The notes under the pieces are model-generated. The model was not told where the DNA came from, made no database searches, and worked only from the letters and a program-made list of their open reading frames with translations. The translations under genes and the position numbers were made by a program. Below are positions 1 to 8,570 of a DNA stretch of 64,000 nucleotides, in pieces (within the stretch, counting starts at the first letter, position 1; each line of letters starts with the position of its first letter). Source of the DNA: an uncultured Lachnospiraceae bacterium (GTDB taxonomy: Bacteria; Bacillota; Clostridia; Lachnospirales; Lachnospiraceae); contig CAJTUZ010000016.1 in the NCBI GenBank assembly GCA_910579735.1, positions 15,536 through 79,535 on the forward strand. The letters run 5' to 3'.

Positions 1-494
1 AACGCCTCATACTCCGCCTTCACGGACATGACCGCCATCTGCACAACGATCATGTCGCTGAGTTCTTCCCCATACTGATCCAGTATCTGCCGCTTCATAA
101 GAAGAGCCTGCTCTTTCGTAAACGTATCCCCGGCAGGCATCTGTGACAGCATGGAAACCATGACCATAGGGACACTCATGATCTCCTCCAAAGATGCTAT
201 CGTTTCTTTATCATCGTCCTGCAATTCATAATTGCCATCCCCGTTTTGCCGATAGTGATCTCTGATAAACGCCTCATCCTCTTCTTCCGCAAACAGGCAT
301 ATTCCTTCCAATGTATTCTCCCGCACAATAACGGGCACCGCATTTTCGATACCGCTCTGCTCTATTCCCACATCCACAATATCCGACGTATAAGAAGGCA
401 GCGCCAGATCGCAGTACGCCTGCACGATCAAAAGCAGTATGATCGCAGCCACTGCCATTTTGAATTCGCCGAGATATTTCATGATCTTGGCCAT
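1..494 (-). CDS. ABC transporter, ATP-binding/permease, N-terminal part only
   Basis: The gene is cut by the left window edge; 164 complete N-terminal codons are visible. The protein begins MAKIMKYLGEFKMAVAAIIL, a membrane segment at about residues 12-30, followed by LPSYTSDIVDVGI. That motif is typical of the first transmembrane helix and extracytoplasmic loop of Firmicutes multidrug-type ABC exporters, in which permease and ATPase are fused. The following acidic stretch (about 70-165) is the long first loop seen in one subgroup of these exporters. The ATG is preceded by GGGAGGAG at a good distance. The ATPase domain and any partner half-transporter would lie outside the window. The exporter family is an inference from the N-terminus alone; the transported substrate is unknown. 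Confidence 0.7.
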   Translation of the reverse strand, partial: MAKIMKYLGEFKMAVAAIILLLIVQAYCDLALPSYTSDIVDVGIEQSGIENAVPVIVRENTLEGICLFAEEEDEAFIRDHYRQNGDGNYELQDDDKETIASLEEIMSVPMVMVSMLSQMPAGDTFTKEQALLMKRQILDQYGEELSDMIVVQMAVMSVKAEYEA

Positions 495-690
495 AACTTC
501 ACTCCTCCCCGTATAATGATCCGGTATTTTTTTCCATAACCGATATTTTACTATATTAACTATATTTTTTTCACAGGTCAATTAAAAAAATATAAAACAA
601 TGTAAAAGAATTATTTTCCAAAAATCACGAAAAAGGTGCTAATTTTATCAAAAAAACGGAAAGATTTCGTAATCCCTCAGAAAAAAAACA

Positions 691-717
691 TTGATTCCCA
701 CTCAAAAAAGTTATAAT
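691..717 (+). promoter_or_regulatory. Putative promoter of the comFB-like gene
   Basis: TTGATT at 691-696 and TATAAT at 712-717 are separated by a slightly short 15-bp spacer. They lie in a very AT-rich stretch (about 540-765) that separates two divergent genes. Apart from this promoter and the inverted repeat just downstream, nothing else is visible in the 304-bp gap. Confidence 0.5.
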
Positions 718-729
718 ATAGTATATATA

Positions 730-770
730 GCCATTTTTTAATAACTGGTTTTTTTAAAATAAAAAATGGC
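730..770 (+). repeat. Inverted repeat in the 5' untranslated region of the comFB-like gene
   Basis: GCCATTTTTTA at 730-740 is exactly complementary to TAAAAAATGGC at 760-770. The hairpin would start about 12 bases after the -10 element and end 16 bases before the ribosome binding site. It could stabilise the 5' end of the mRNA or be an operator. No function can be read from the sequence. Confidence 0.5.
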
Positions 771-798
771 AGACCACTTCTTACACGGGGGACTTACA

Positions 799-1131
799 AT
801 GGAAGGACTAAAGAATTTAATGGAAGATAACGTAGAGCAGACGATCAATAAACTTCTGCCCTCGATGCCCAATATATGCTCTTGTAATGACTGCAAACTG
901 GATATGGCAACCTATGCGCTGAACCGCCTGAAACCCAAATATGCCCGTACAAGCCGGGGTGTTATCATGCACCGGTTTGATACGCTTTCTACGCAGGTAG
1001 ATGCGGAAATACTGGCAGTCGTGGTTTCTGCTATCGAGATCATCGGTTCTCATCCGCATCATCCGCCGCTTAATGCACCTTCTGCTCAGGGCGGCGTTCA
1101 GACGCCTCCCGGCGGTACTGTTCCGAAATGA
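799..1131 (+). CDS. ComFB-family protein
   Basis: The product is 110 residues. It resembles the late competence protein ComFB family: N-terminal helices (MEGLKNLMEDNVEQTINKLL), then a cysteine cluster CSCNDCKLDMATYALNRL (about residues 29-46) and the conserved YARTSRG segment (about 51-57). In structurally known ComFB-like proteins the cysteines bind metal; cyanobacterial relatives bind cyclic dinucleotides. Here the role is unknown. The ATG at 799 is chosen over an in-frame ATG at 766 because GGGGG sits 6 bases upstream of it and the 766 start lies inside the leader hairpin. The Pro/Gly-rich tail (PPLNAPSAQGGVQTPPGG) looks unstructured. The gene stands alone, followed by a two-way terminator. 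Confidence 0.75.
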   Translation: MEGLKNLMEDNVEQTINKLLPSMPNICSCNDCKLDMATYALNRLKPKYARTSRGVIMHRFDTLSTQVDAEILAVVVSAIEIIGSHPHHPPLNAPSAQGGVQTPPGGTVPK

Positions 1132-1193
1132 TGTAGGAACATCCGCCTGCATTGTACTAAACGCAAGACACTGATCATCATAACAGACATGTA

Positions 1194-1245
1194 AAAAGCC
1201 GCCCGGCATGATGCTTTCCAAAAAGCATTGACACCGGCGGCTTTT
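1194..1245. terminator. Bidirectional intrinsic terminator
   Basis: AAAAGCCGCC at 1194-1203 pairs perfectly with GGCGGCTTTT at 1236-1245. The flanking A and T runs serve both strands, as expected between the convergent comFB-like and anti-sigma genes. Confidence 0.8.
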
Positions 1246-1277
1246 ATATCGTCTCATTTATCCGACAAATATTCTAA

Positions 1278-2555
1278 TTATTCTGCCTTTTCCATAAACA
1301 GCGTAACTTCCGCATCTTTTCTTTCGCCGGATGCAGACCCGCCCTGACAGGCTTCTATAACGGCGGCATTTTCTTTTATTCTCTCATATTCCTGTTCGTA
1401 TGTGGTAAATGTGCCCTTACTGACCCTTCTGAAAATACCATCCCATGTGTACTCTAAGACATATGTTTTATCATCCTGTACAAACATAAAATCAATATAA
1501 CTGCATAAGGAATCATCTGTCCTATAATATACATAATAAATATCTTCATAGGAAAACGCCAGCACCTCTTCTATAAAAGAAACAGCCTTTTGCTTCATCT
1601 CCGGGATCCTGGTTTCCGCCTCTCCCGGCGCAGGTCCTCTGTCCGGAAAAGATTCATCGGCATTATAAATTACCTCCACAAGACTGCCATCGTCAGGACT
1701 GATATAGAAATAATAATACTTTCGGCTTAGAAAGTTTGTCCAATTAACATGATACAATCCACTCTCACCATTGATCACGACCTCTTCTTCATAATAATGG
1801 TTGTGTTCCAGACCCTCTCCCGTAATTCCGAAAATCTTCTCCAAATAATCTGCTGCAATCGCTATCGCTTCCTCTTCGGTAACACCGCCAGTCTGAACAG
1901 CTTCTTCTATCTGCTGTTCTTTTTGTATTGCGCTTTCCTCTGCGGACATCTCCTCGCTGCGTTGTCTCACTGCATATTCTCTTTTTACATAAAAATCTAT
2001 TATCTCCAACAGCTCTTCGTCCGTCAGCACTCTCTCCGGCAGATAAAAAACAGCGTTAGTTACCAGAAAACAAAACCCGCAATTCTCCGCCTCTTCTACG
2101 CTTTGCGCCATAAACAGTTCCCCGGCCGGAAATGTGCCTGCCTGATACTGTTCGGCAAGTTCTTTAATCCGCCTCCGTTCTTCCTCCGTAAATTCTCTTG
2201 AAAAGCTGTCCGCGCTCACCCGTTGGCCTTCCATATCTTCCACGATCTTCTCCATCTCTTCTGCCGGTTCTTTTTCCATACGCTCCTGTATCAGAGAATT
2301 CACAATGGCCCGCACCGGAATGCTGAGGAACCCCGATACGGCAATAACCGCCGCGATGACTGCCGCCGCCCTTGCCGGATGAAACCTGCGTATTAACCCT
2401 CTTTTGCTGATTTTGTACTTTTTTCCTTCTGCAGATACATTTTCACTATGTTCTTTTACCGCCGCTTTGACATTTTGAACCATCTCTGCCTGCATCCTGT
2501 CCGTAATCTGTATGGAATTCACTGCATCCTGCAGTTCTTTTACATCAATCTTCAT
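1278..2555 (-). CDS. Membrane-anchored anti-sigma factor candidate with PepSY-like region
   Basis: The protein is 425 residues: a soluble N-terminus (1-58), one membrane helix (about 60-82, rich in Ala/Val/Ile) and a long acidic outer domain. Residues about 225-300 (EEAIAIAADYLEKIFGI, then a Tyr-rich FLSRKYYYFYISPDDGSLVEV stretch) look like a PepSY-type fold. It lies 97 bp downstream of, and in the same direction as, the ECF sigma gene, which is the usual place for the sigma inhibitor. AAGGGAA precedes the ATG. Family knowledge: such proteins hold their sigma factor through the cytoplasmic N-terminus and release it on an outside signal. The anti-sigma role is inferred from layout and topology; no zinc-binding ZAS motif is present. 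The 96-bp gap between sigma and anti-sigma holds no clear site. Confidence 0.6.
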   Translation of the reverse strand: MKIDVKELQDAVNSIQITDRMQAEMVQNVKAAVKEHSENVSAEGKKYKISKRGLIRRFHPARAAAVIAAVIAVSGFLSIPVRAIVNSLIQERMEKEPAEEMEKIVEDMEGQRVSADSFSREFTEEERRRIKELAEQYQAGTFPAGELFMAQSVEEAENCGFCFLVTNAVFYLPERVLTDEELLEIIDFYVKREYAVRQRSEEMSAEESAIQKEQQIEEAVQTGGVTEEEAIAIAADYLEKIFGITGEGLEHNHYYEEEVVINGESGLYHVNWTNFLSRKYYYFYISPDDGSLVEVIYNADESFPDRGPAPGEAETRIPEMKQKAVSFIEEVLAFSYEDIYYVYYRTDDSLCSYIDFMFVQDDKTYVLEYTWDGIFRRVSKGTFTTYEQEYERIKENAAVIEACQGGSASGERKDAEVTLFMEKAE

Positions 2556-2652
2556 AATAATTCCCTTGCCTTTCTCTCAATCTGTGCATCTGCCGCCAAA
2601 ACGCTGACGGAAATACGCTGTTTATGATGACACAATGCCCTTTTTCGTTTTT

Positions 2653-3114
2653 TCACTCCTTCGAGGACAGCCTCAGCGCCTCTCTTCCCCTCTGCAGCCG
2701 TTTTTTGACCGCACTATTTGAAATGTCGAGCATATCTGCAATTTCCGCCGTTTTATAACCTTCGATATAATGCAGATAGATTACAGTCTTTAATTTATCC
2801 GGCAGCTTAATAAGCGCCTCTACTATATCGCTTCGTTCCGGCAGTTCGCAATATGCGGTAATATCTTCTATCGAAGTGTCCGGATGCCTTTTTCTGTGTC
2901 TGTGCAGATCCAGACATCCGTTTGTCGCTACTTTAATGAGCCATGCTTTCTCATGTTCTCTGCCGTGGAAATCCGGTGAACGCTCTATATAACGACAGAA
3001 AGTTTCCTGTACGACATCCTGGGCATCCTGCTCGTTTCCTAAAATGACCATACATATCTTAAAAAGCATGCTGCTGTACTCCAAAACCAGTTCCTCTATT
3101 GTCATTTCTTTCAT
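2653..3114 (-). CDS. ECF-type RNA polymerase sigma factor
   Basis: The product is 153 residues, the usual length for ECF factors. Region 2 is seen at about residues 8-75 (LVLEYSSMLFKICMVILGNEQDAQDVVQETFCRYI, with WLIKVATNGCLDLHR). Region 4 is at about 98-150 (ALIKLPDKLKTVIYLHYIEGYKTAEIADML, then SAVKKRLQRGREAL, the helix-turn-helix that reads the -35 box). The start has GGGAGG 7 bases upstream. It probably directs its own operon with the anti-sigma candidate that follows; the target promoters are unknown. Confidence 0.9.
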   Translation of the reverse strand: MKEMTIEELVLEYSSMLFKICMVILGNEQDAQDVVQETFCRYIERSPDFHGREHEKAWLIKVATNGCLDLHRHRKRHPDTSIEDITAYCELPERSDIVEALIKLPDKLKTVIYLHYIEGYKTAEIADMLDISNSAVKKRLQRGREALRLSSKE

Positions 3115-3540
3115 TTCCTTACCTCCCTATACTCTAAACACGCAGTTCCTGTACAAAAGGTGACACAAAGCAGAAAGTTTCTGCCGGCGTCATTTCAACA
3201 AAGACATTTTCTCAAAGTAATATATCGGATCAATGATAAGCTGTGCTGCCTTGTTCCACAGCAATTTCATACCCTGCTTTTTGTACAGAAATACCAACAA
3301 AATCCTGATTTATCTATAAAAAAATGGCAATATCCGATTGGATGAAAAAAAGAGTTATGATATAATATCTGCGGAGAAAACAAACAACGCGGAGCGTCAT
3401 TTGCTTTTCAATGAGAATGAAACGGAAAGAATCGAGGTGAATGGTTTTTACGGAAGGCATCCGGATCGATATGCCGGAAAGGCAGTATATGGCTGTCAGA
3501 ATAAAAAGTGTGAAGTAAAGTATTATAAAGGGGAGATATC
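3115..3540. other. Intergenic region between sigma gene and chemoreceptor gene
   Basis: This 426-bp gap lies between divergent genes. It contains the chemoreceptor promoter near its right end and a short perfect palindrome, GCAGAAA-G-TTTCTGC, at about 3171-3185. No convincing ECF-type promoter could be fixed for the leftward sigma gene, and no small gene with a credible ribosome binding site is visible. Confidence 0.5.
3338..3366 (+). promoter_or_regulatory. Promoter of the chemoreceptor/lipoprotein operon
   Basis: TTGGAT (3338-3343) and TATAAT (3361-3366) have a 17-bp spacer. The -10 is extended (TGA directly before TATAAT). This gives a 5' leader of about 170 bases before the chemoreceptor start. 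Confidence 0.75.
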
Positions 3541-5463
3541 ATGAAAAAACAGCATAATTTAAAACAAAAAATACATTTTTATGTTATGTCCGTGGCGGTG
3601 CTGGTCTCCATACTGGTTATGACGATCATATCCGTCGGAAGCATTCGTTCGACGAATAAAATTCTGCTCGATGACATGCAGATTACAGCCCGCATCGCGG
3701 CACAGAACATCAGTTCCAATCTGCATCTGCTTACGGAGAGAATGTACAACTTTTCACAGGAAGCAGTTTTGTTGGACAGTACGGTCTCAGTGGAGGAAAA
3801 ACAGGCACGTCTGGATAAAATCAAACTGCAGATAGAATTCGTCTGGATTTCCGCCTATGATGCTTCAGGAAATAAGCTTTATGGAGATGCATCTGCTCCG
3901 GACTCGATTGCCGATACAGACTATTATTCCATGTTAACACAAACCGGAAGTCTGGTCATCGGAGAGCCCTATTACGCAGATGGCATATTACAGTTATGCG
4001 TGGGTATTACATTGAAAGAAGAGGGAGAAGTAACAGGATACCTGATCGGAAGCTACAAATACGATCTGCTGAATGACGTACTGAGTCAGCTTGTTCTGGG
4101 AGACACCGGCAGCGCTTGTATCCTGAATAGCAGCGGCGATGTGATCGGCGACCGGAATACGGAAAATATCCGCAGCCGGAATAATATATACGATATGTAT
4201 CCGGCTTCCGGCAATCTTGAAAAATTTAAGGACGCAGTTTCCTTTCAGACAGGATCGGCCATTGTACGGCTTGACTCAGGGCGAAATTATGCGGGATATG
4301 CACCGATTCCCGGAACAAACTGGGCGCTGCTTCTGTATGCTCCGGTCAGAGAATTTATGAATGATGTGTATTTTGCGATTCTGCTGTCCATTCTGTTATC
4401 CGGGGCAGTGTTAATCTTTGCCGGGGCAGTTATCAGTCAGGTATCCCGCAGAATATCGGATCCGCTTTCCAATGCAACAACCCGTCTGCAGGCATTGTCC
4501 GACGGCGATCTGACAGATGAGGTACTATTATCCGAAAGTGATGATGAAACGGGAATTCTGACGAATGCCCTTTCCAAAACCGTAACAAGCCTGAAAAAAT
4601 ACATACAGGATATAGATGCCTGTCTGAGTACGCTGGCCGACGGGGATTATACCGCACAAGTTCCGGATGATTTCCGGGGCGATTTCGCGTCCATAAGAGA
4701 TGCCCTATCCAATATTACGGCGGCTCTCAATCACACTATGCTGCGGATGAATCAGTCTTCCGTGGAGGTATCGGACTGCGCAAGACAGCTTTTGGAAGGT
4801 TCCAGAGAACAGGCCGGCATTCTGAAAGATATGGAAGAAAATATGGAGGCAATCACCGCATCCATCGAACAAAACAGAAGTAATGTTCAGGAAATGGAAG
4901 AATGCGCTGATATGGCGGGACAAAAGACCACGCTTGGAAGCGACAATATGCAGAATATGCTGGAAGCCATGTCGCAGATCCAGGCTACGGTACAGGAAAT
5001 CTCCAAGATCAGCCTGCTCATTGAAGATATTTCCAAACAGACCAATATTCTGTCCCTGAATGCTTCCATAGAAGCAGGAAGAGCCGGGAAAGCCGGAAAA
5101 GGCTTTGCAGTGGTTGCAGGAGAAATCGGAAATCTTGCCAATCAAACCACGGAAGCGCTGCTGCAGACCGGAGAGCTGATTACCCGTTCCACGGAAACAA
5201 TTCAGGCCGGCCTTGCGACAGCCGATCAGACAGTAGATACATTCCGGGAGATGGAAGAGCTTACAAAACAATATCAGAAGATTTCCCTTCGTATAGCGAA
5301 GACGGTGCAGCTGCAGACAGAAGCCGTTGCCGACGCGAATAACCGCCTCAACACACTTCAGAGCATTGCCGATAAAAATGATAAAATGGCGGCGGAATCC
5401 ATGTCGCAGGCAGAAGGTCTAAGAGACTATGTTGCACAGGTCAAGATAAAAGAAGATATGTAA
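3541..5463 (+). CDS. Methyl-accepting chemotaxis protein with extracellular Cache-type sensor
   Basis: The protein is 640 residues. A membrane helix lies at about 12-33, an extracellular sensor at 34-270 (dCache-like; WISAYDASGNKLYGDA and a second half with ILNSSGDVIGD are typical), and a second helix at about 276-299. A HAMP domain follows (301-353), then a second HAMP-like repeat (354-402, with TLADGDYTAQVPDDF). The signalling domain ends the protein; its hairpin tip is at about 498-536 (ISKQTNILSLNASIEAGRAG and GKGFAVVAGEIGNLANQT). The tip departs from the common LALNAAIEAARAGE form, as often in Clostridia. The receptor should sense a small ligand outside the cell and control the CheA kinase, or another kinase. 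No chemotaxis gene is nearby; a lipoprotein gene follows 13 bp downstream. Confidence 0.92.
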   Translation: MKKQHNLKQKIHFYVMSVAVLVSILVMTIISVGSIRSTNKILLDDMQITARIAAQNISSNLHLLTERMYNFSQEAVLLDSTVSVEEKQARLDKIKLQIEFVWISAYDASGNKLYGDASAPDSIADTDYYSMLTQTGSLVIGEPYYADGILQLCVGITLKEEGEVTGYLIGSYKYDLLNDVLSQLVLGDTGSACILNSSGDVIGDRNTENIRSRNNIYDMYPASGNLEKFKDAVSFQTGSAIVRLDSGRNYAGYAPIPGTNWALLLYAPVREFMNDVYFAILLSILLSGAVLIFAGAVISQVSRRISDPLSNATTRLQALSDGDLTDEVLLSESDDETGILTNALSKTVTSLKKYIQDIDACLSTLADGDYTAQVPDDFRGDFASIRDALSNITAALNHTMLRMNQSSVEVSDCARQLLEGSREQAGILKDMEENMEAITASIEQNRSNVQEMEECADMAGQKTTLGSDNMQNMLEAMSQIQATVQEISKISLLIEDISKQTNILSLNASIEAGRAGKAGKGFAVVAGEIGNLANQTTEALLQTGELITRSTETIQAGLATADQTVDTFREMEELTKQYQKISLRIAKTVQLQTEAVADANNRLNTLQSIADKNDKMAAESMSQAEGLRDYVAQVKIKEDM

Positions 5464-5476
5464 TTGGAGGTTTTTC

Positions 5477-5929
5477 ATGAAAAGGAACAGAATAAAAACA
5501 ATTTGTTTCATCATTTCGATTGCCATATTATTGTTAAGCGGCTGCGGCTCAAAAACGAAGATGCAGGATGGATTCTATACGGCGGAAATGTCCGATTATT
5601 CTCATGGCTGGAAGGAATATGTCTGTATCATGGTGAAAAATGACCAGATCGTTTATGTAGAATTTAATGCCAAAGACCCAAGCGGCTATATTAAAGCATG
5701 GGATAACGCTTATATGGAAAACATGCTTACGGTCGCCGGAACCTATCCGAATGAATATACCCGCTACTATGCAGCCAAACTGCTGGAACAGCAGGATTCC
5801 TCCGGAATTGATGCCCTGACAGGCGCAAGTTCCTCCGGCGGAAATTTCTTCAGACTTAGCGCCGCCGTAATGCAGCAGGCGGTCCTGGGCGATCATGACC
5901 TGGTCGTTGTGGAAGCCGAAGCACACTAA
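5477..5929 (+). CDS. FMN-binding domain lipoprotein, candidate flavinylated redox protein
   Basis: The product is 150 residues. A signal peptide ends in the lipobox LLSGC, with lipidation expected at Cys23. The mature part begins DGFYTAEMSDYSHGWKEYV and reads like an FMN_bind domain. DALTGAS at residues 112-118 fits the motif D-x-x-(S/T)-G-A-(S/T), in which the threonine/serine receives FMN from ApbE in flavin-based extracellular electron transfer proteins. No apbE lies in the window, so flavinylation is inferred from the motif. The gene has GGAGG upstream and is clearly co-transcribed with the chemoreceptor, so the pair may form one sensing unit. A strong hairpin terminator follows. Confidence 0.75.
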   Translation: MKRNRIKTICFIISIAILLLSGCGSKTKMQDGFYTAEMSDYSHGWKEYVCIMVKNDQIVYVEFNAKDPSGYIKAWDNAYMENMLTVAGTYPNEYTRYYAAKLLEQQDSSGIDALTGASSSGGNFFRLSAAVMQQAVLGDHDLVVVEAEAH

Positions 5930-5943
5930 CCAGTACATTGAAG

Positions 5944-6010
5944 AGGCCATTGCGAAACTTTGAGACAGGCCGGCAGTGAAAAAAGATTACTGCCGGCCTG
6001 TCTCATCTTT
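5944..6010 (+). terminator. Long hairpin terminator; short relative of the 14.5-kb inverted-repeat element
   Basis: The 17-base arms at 5961-5977 and 5989-6005 (TGAGACAGGCCGGCAGT and its complement) match perfectly, followed by TCTTTATA. The hairpin ends the chemoreceptor/lipoprotein unit. Positions 5944-5985 also align with the left arm of the element at 14507-14738 over about 42 bases with roughly seven differences, so this is probably a member of a dispersed repeat family that acts as a terminator here. Confidence 0.7.
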
Positions 6011-6027
6011 ATATACTGGCCGCATAT

Positions 6028-6537
6028 TCACTTGTCTTTTCCGTTAATCTCTCTGGAAATATAGTCTACTACGTTCTCTTTCGGGATCGACAGCGCCAAT
6101 GACATTTCACTGTAAAGTAACTCTTCCGCTTTCTTTAAATAATGTTCATCAGACGAAAGAACCTTTTTTCCCTGCTCTGCCCGGCTCTGCCTGCGCAGAT
6201 ATAAAGTTTTGATGATCTGCACCAGGCTCCGGCAGTCATAACTTCTAATAGCATCTTTATACATCTGTTCTCTCGTTTTTTCTTCTTTGATCCATACCGT
6301 TTCAATTTCAGGAATTTTTTTGATCAGTGTCTTCGCATCTTTTTCGTTCATAATCTTTCTCATGATAACTTTTTCATTATCAACCGGCGTATAAATCGTA
6401 CTTCCCTTTTCATAAACAGGCTCCAAAATATAATACTTACGCTTCTTATCCAACTTATCAATCGGGTTTCCCGTAACAGCCGTAACCCGACACACTCCAT
6501 GTCCCCCGCACATAATCAATTCACCGACTTCAAACAT
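6028..6537 (-). CDS. CarD-like transcriptional regulator
   Basis: The product is 169 residues starting MFEVGELIMCGGHGVCRV, the RNA-polymerase-interacting Tudor-like domain shared by CarD/CdnL and TRCF, with KYYILEPVYEKGSTIYTPV downstream. The C-terminal half (about 80-169) is helical, as in CarD proteins that bind promoter DNA. CarD-type proteins stabilise open complexes; in Firmicutes many paralogues exist with unknown targets. The start at 6537 has GGAGG 7 bases upstream; a longer in-frame start 18 codons earlier lacks a site. The gene is transcribed alone from its own promoter. Confidence 0.8.
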   Translation of the reverse strand: MFEVGELIMCGGHGVCRVTAVTGNPIDKLDKKRKYYILEPVYEKGSTIYTPVDNEKVIMRKIMNEKDAKTLIKKIPEIETVWIKEEKTREQMYKDAIRSYDCRSLVQIIKTLYLRRQSRAEQGKKVLSSDEHYLKKAEELLYSEMSLALSIPKENVVDYISREINGKDK

Positions 6538-6596
6538 TCTCTCGCCTCCTGACATCGAAAATTGACAGACAATTCTGTCCAAGCATTTCACTACCT

Positions 6597-6625
6597 ATTT
6601 TATCATTAAAATTTTAAAAATGTAA
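6597..6625 (-). promoter_or_regulatory. Putative promoter of the CarD-like gene
   Basis: On the minus strand TTACAT and TAAAAT are separated by 17 bp. Transcription would start about 50 bases upstream of the ATG. Confidence 0.5.
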
Positions 6626-6709
6626 GCATTTTTTAAATTTGTACTTTAATTTTTTATTTATCTCACATTTGTCTGTCAATTCTGCGGCGGTCAAATTTTT
6701 GTCATGCAA

Positions 6710-8485
6710 CTATTTCAGCTCGTTGGCCGTGGTATAAAAGTGATAATAAATACCCCTTTTTTCCAGAAGCTGCTCATGATTTCCCTCTTCCATAATTCCC
6801 TCGTCTGTCAGGACAAGAATCCTGTCAGAATTGCGGATACTGGAAAGTCTGTGCGCTATGGTAATAGTCGTCCTGCCCTTCGCCAGTTCCTGCAGCGACT
6901 TAGCTACCTGAAACTCGCTTTCATTATCCAGTGCGGACGTTGCCTCATCCAGAATTAAGATTGGCGGATTTTTCAAAAAAACCCGCGCAATACTGATACG
7001 CTGTTTCTGCCCGCCGGAAAGTTTCACGCCGCGTTCTCCTACATAAGTATCATACCCATCTTTTAGCATTTCTATAAATTCATGTGCGCCTGCTCTTTTA
7101 GCAGCTTCTATTACTTCCTGTCTGTCTGCGCCTTCTCTGCCGTATGCGATATTTTCATAGACCGTCCCCGAAAAAAGATATACGTCCTGCTGTACCATTC
7201 CGATATTGCGCCGCAGGCTCTGCACCGTATAATGTCTGATATTTTCACCATCCAATATGATCTCGCCCTCATCGATATTATAAAAGCGCGGAATCAGGTT
7301 ACACAGCGTCGTTTTCCCGCCGCCGGAGGGTCCCACAATCGCAATCTTTTCCCCTGCGCGAATATTGAGATCCAGGTTCCGAAAGACGATATTATGGTCG
7401 TCCGGATAGGCAAAGCACACATTTTTAAAGGAAATATCTCCTTTGACATCAACGCAGGGCACTGCATCCGGCTCATCAAAAATTTCAATATCACTGTCCA
7501 TGATCTCTACGAAACGTTCGATACCGGTCATGCCGCGCTGAAACTGTTCCGCAAATTCGATGATCCTTCGGATCGTCGCGATCAGTGTGCCGACATACAT
7601 CACATAAGCTACCAGATCCCCGGGGGAAATCAGTTCTTTTACCATAAAAATGCCGCCGGCCGCCACAATAATCAGATACATGACCCCGTCGAAAGCTCTC
7701 GTCGTTGTACCGAAAGCCGCCATAAACTTATATGTCTCTTTTTTGATCTGAAAAAATTTCTGATTATCTTCTTCAAACTTTGCCTTTTCCTTCTCTTCGT
7801 TTGTAAAGGCTTTTACAACCTTCTGCCCTAACAGGCTGTCTTCGATCCGGGCATTCAGCTCGCCGATCTGTACTCTCTGGCGTCTGAATGCCGAGCGCAG
7901 ACGCAGGTTGATGATCGTACAGGTAACGATCATAACAGGCACCACTGCAAAAATGATCAATGTCAGCGCAATATTAATGCGGGAAAGAATAATAAACGAG
8001 ATCACGGCCTTGATCGCCGCAATAAAGAATTCTTCCGGACAATGATGCGAAAATTCGGTCACGTCAAATAAGTCGTTCGTGATCCTCCCCATGATCTGTC
8101 CGACTTTTGTGTTATTATAGTAAGTATCGGAAAGTTTCTGTAAATGGGCATACGCATCCCGACGCATATCGGTTTCCATCCTCGTCCCCATAACATGCCC
8201 TGTATATGCCATATAGAAATTGGCCATAGTATCGATCATTCTGAGTACAAGATACAATGCCGCCAGACGAAGGATGACATGCACGCTCAGCGCCGCCAGA
8301 TCATTCATTCCCGTATTCGTAATATAACGCATGATCATCGGCAGCACCATCTCACAGATCGTCGTAAGACCCGCACATAATAAATCGATCACTACGATCT
8401 TCCAGTATTTCCTGTAATACGGCAAAAATCTTTTCAACAATTCTCCTGCGCGGTATTTTGATCCCGCTTCTTCCTGTCTGCTCAT
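6710..8485 (-). CDS. ABC exporter, fused permease and ATPase
   Basis: The reading frame opens with a GTG at 8497; the ATG four codons on (8485) is taken because AAAGGTG sits upstream at a more usable distance, though neither start is ideal. In numbering from the GTG, residues 25-330 are the six-helix permease domain. The ATPase shows Walker A GPSGGGKTT (389-397), a Q-loop with MVQQDVYLF, signature LSGGQKQR (493-500), Walker B ILILDEATS (513-521) and the H-loop AHRLSS. This is the lipid/drug exporter (MdlB/MsbA-like) layout, working as a dimer; the substrate is unknown. The gene stands alone, and no convincing terminator is seen. Confidence 0.88.
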   Translation of the reverse strand: MSRQEEAGSKYRAGELLKRFLPYYRKYWKIVVIDLLCAGLTTICEMVLPMIMRYITNTGMNDLAALSVHVILRLAALYLVLRMIDTMANFYMAYTGHVMGTRMETDMRRDAYAHLQKLSDTYYNNTKVGQIMGRITNDLFDVTEFSHHCPEEFFIAAIKAVISFIILSRINIALTLIIFAVVPVMIVTCTIINLRLRSAFRRQRVQIGELNARIEDSLLGQKVVKAFTNEEKEKAKFEEDNQKFFQIKKETYKFMAAFGTTTRAFDGVMYLIIVAAGGIFMVKELISPGDLVAYVMYVGTLIATIRRIIEFAEQFQRGMTGIERFVEIMDSDIEIFDEPDAVPCVDVKGDISFKNVCFAYPDDHNIVFRNLDLNIRAGEKIAIVGPSGGGKTTLCNLIPRFYNIDEGEIILDGENIRHYTVQSLRRNIGMVQQDVYLFSGTVYENIAYGREGADRQEVIEAAKRAGAHEFIEMLKDGYDTYVGERGVKLSGGQKQRISIARVFLKNPPILILDEATSALDNESEFQVAKSLQELAKGRTTITIAHRLSSIRNSDRILVLTDEGIMEEGNHEQLLEKRGIYYHFYTTANELK

Positions 8486-8570
8486 TCCGGTATCCACACC
8501 TTTCTTTTTTTAAAAGTTTTCGATACTTTTGATTTTGCGTCCGCCCTGCGGCAGACTTTTATATCATAGA

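Noticed and set aside
817..1257. A leftward 146-codon frame opposite the comFB-like gene
   Set aside because: It runs through the terminator hairpin and is antisense to a recognisable small protein.
3338..3544. A 68-codon rightward reading frame just before the chemoreceptor gene
   Set aside because: Its TTG start is the -35 hexamer of the chemoreceptor promoter and there is no ribosome binding site; it is leader sequence.
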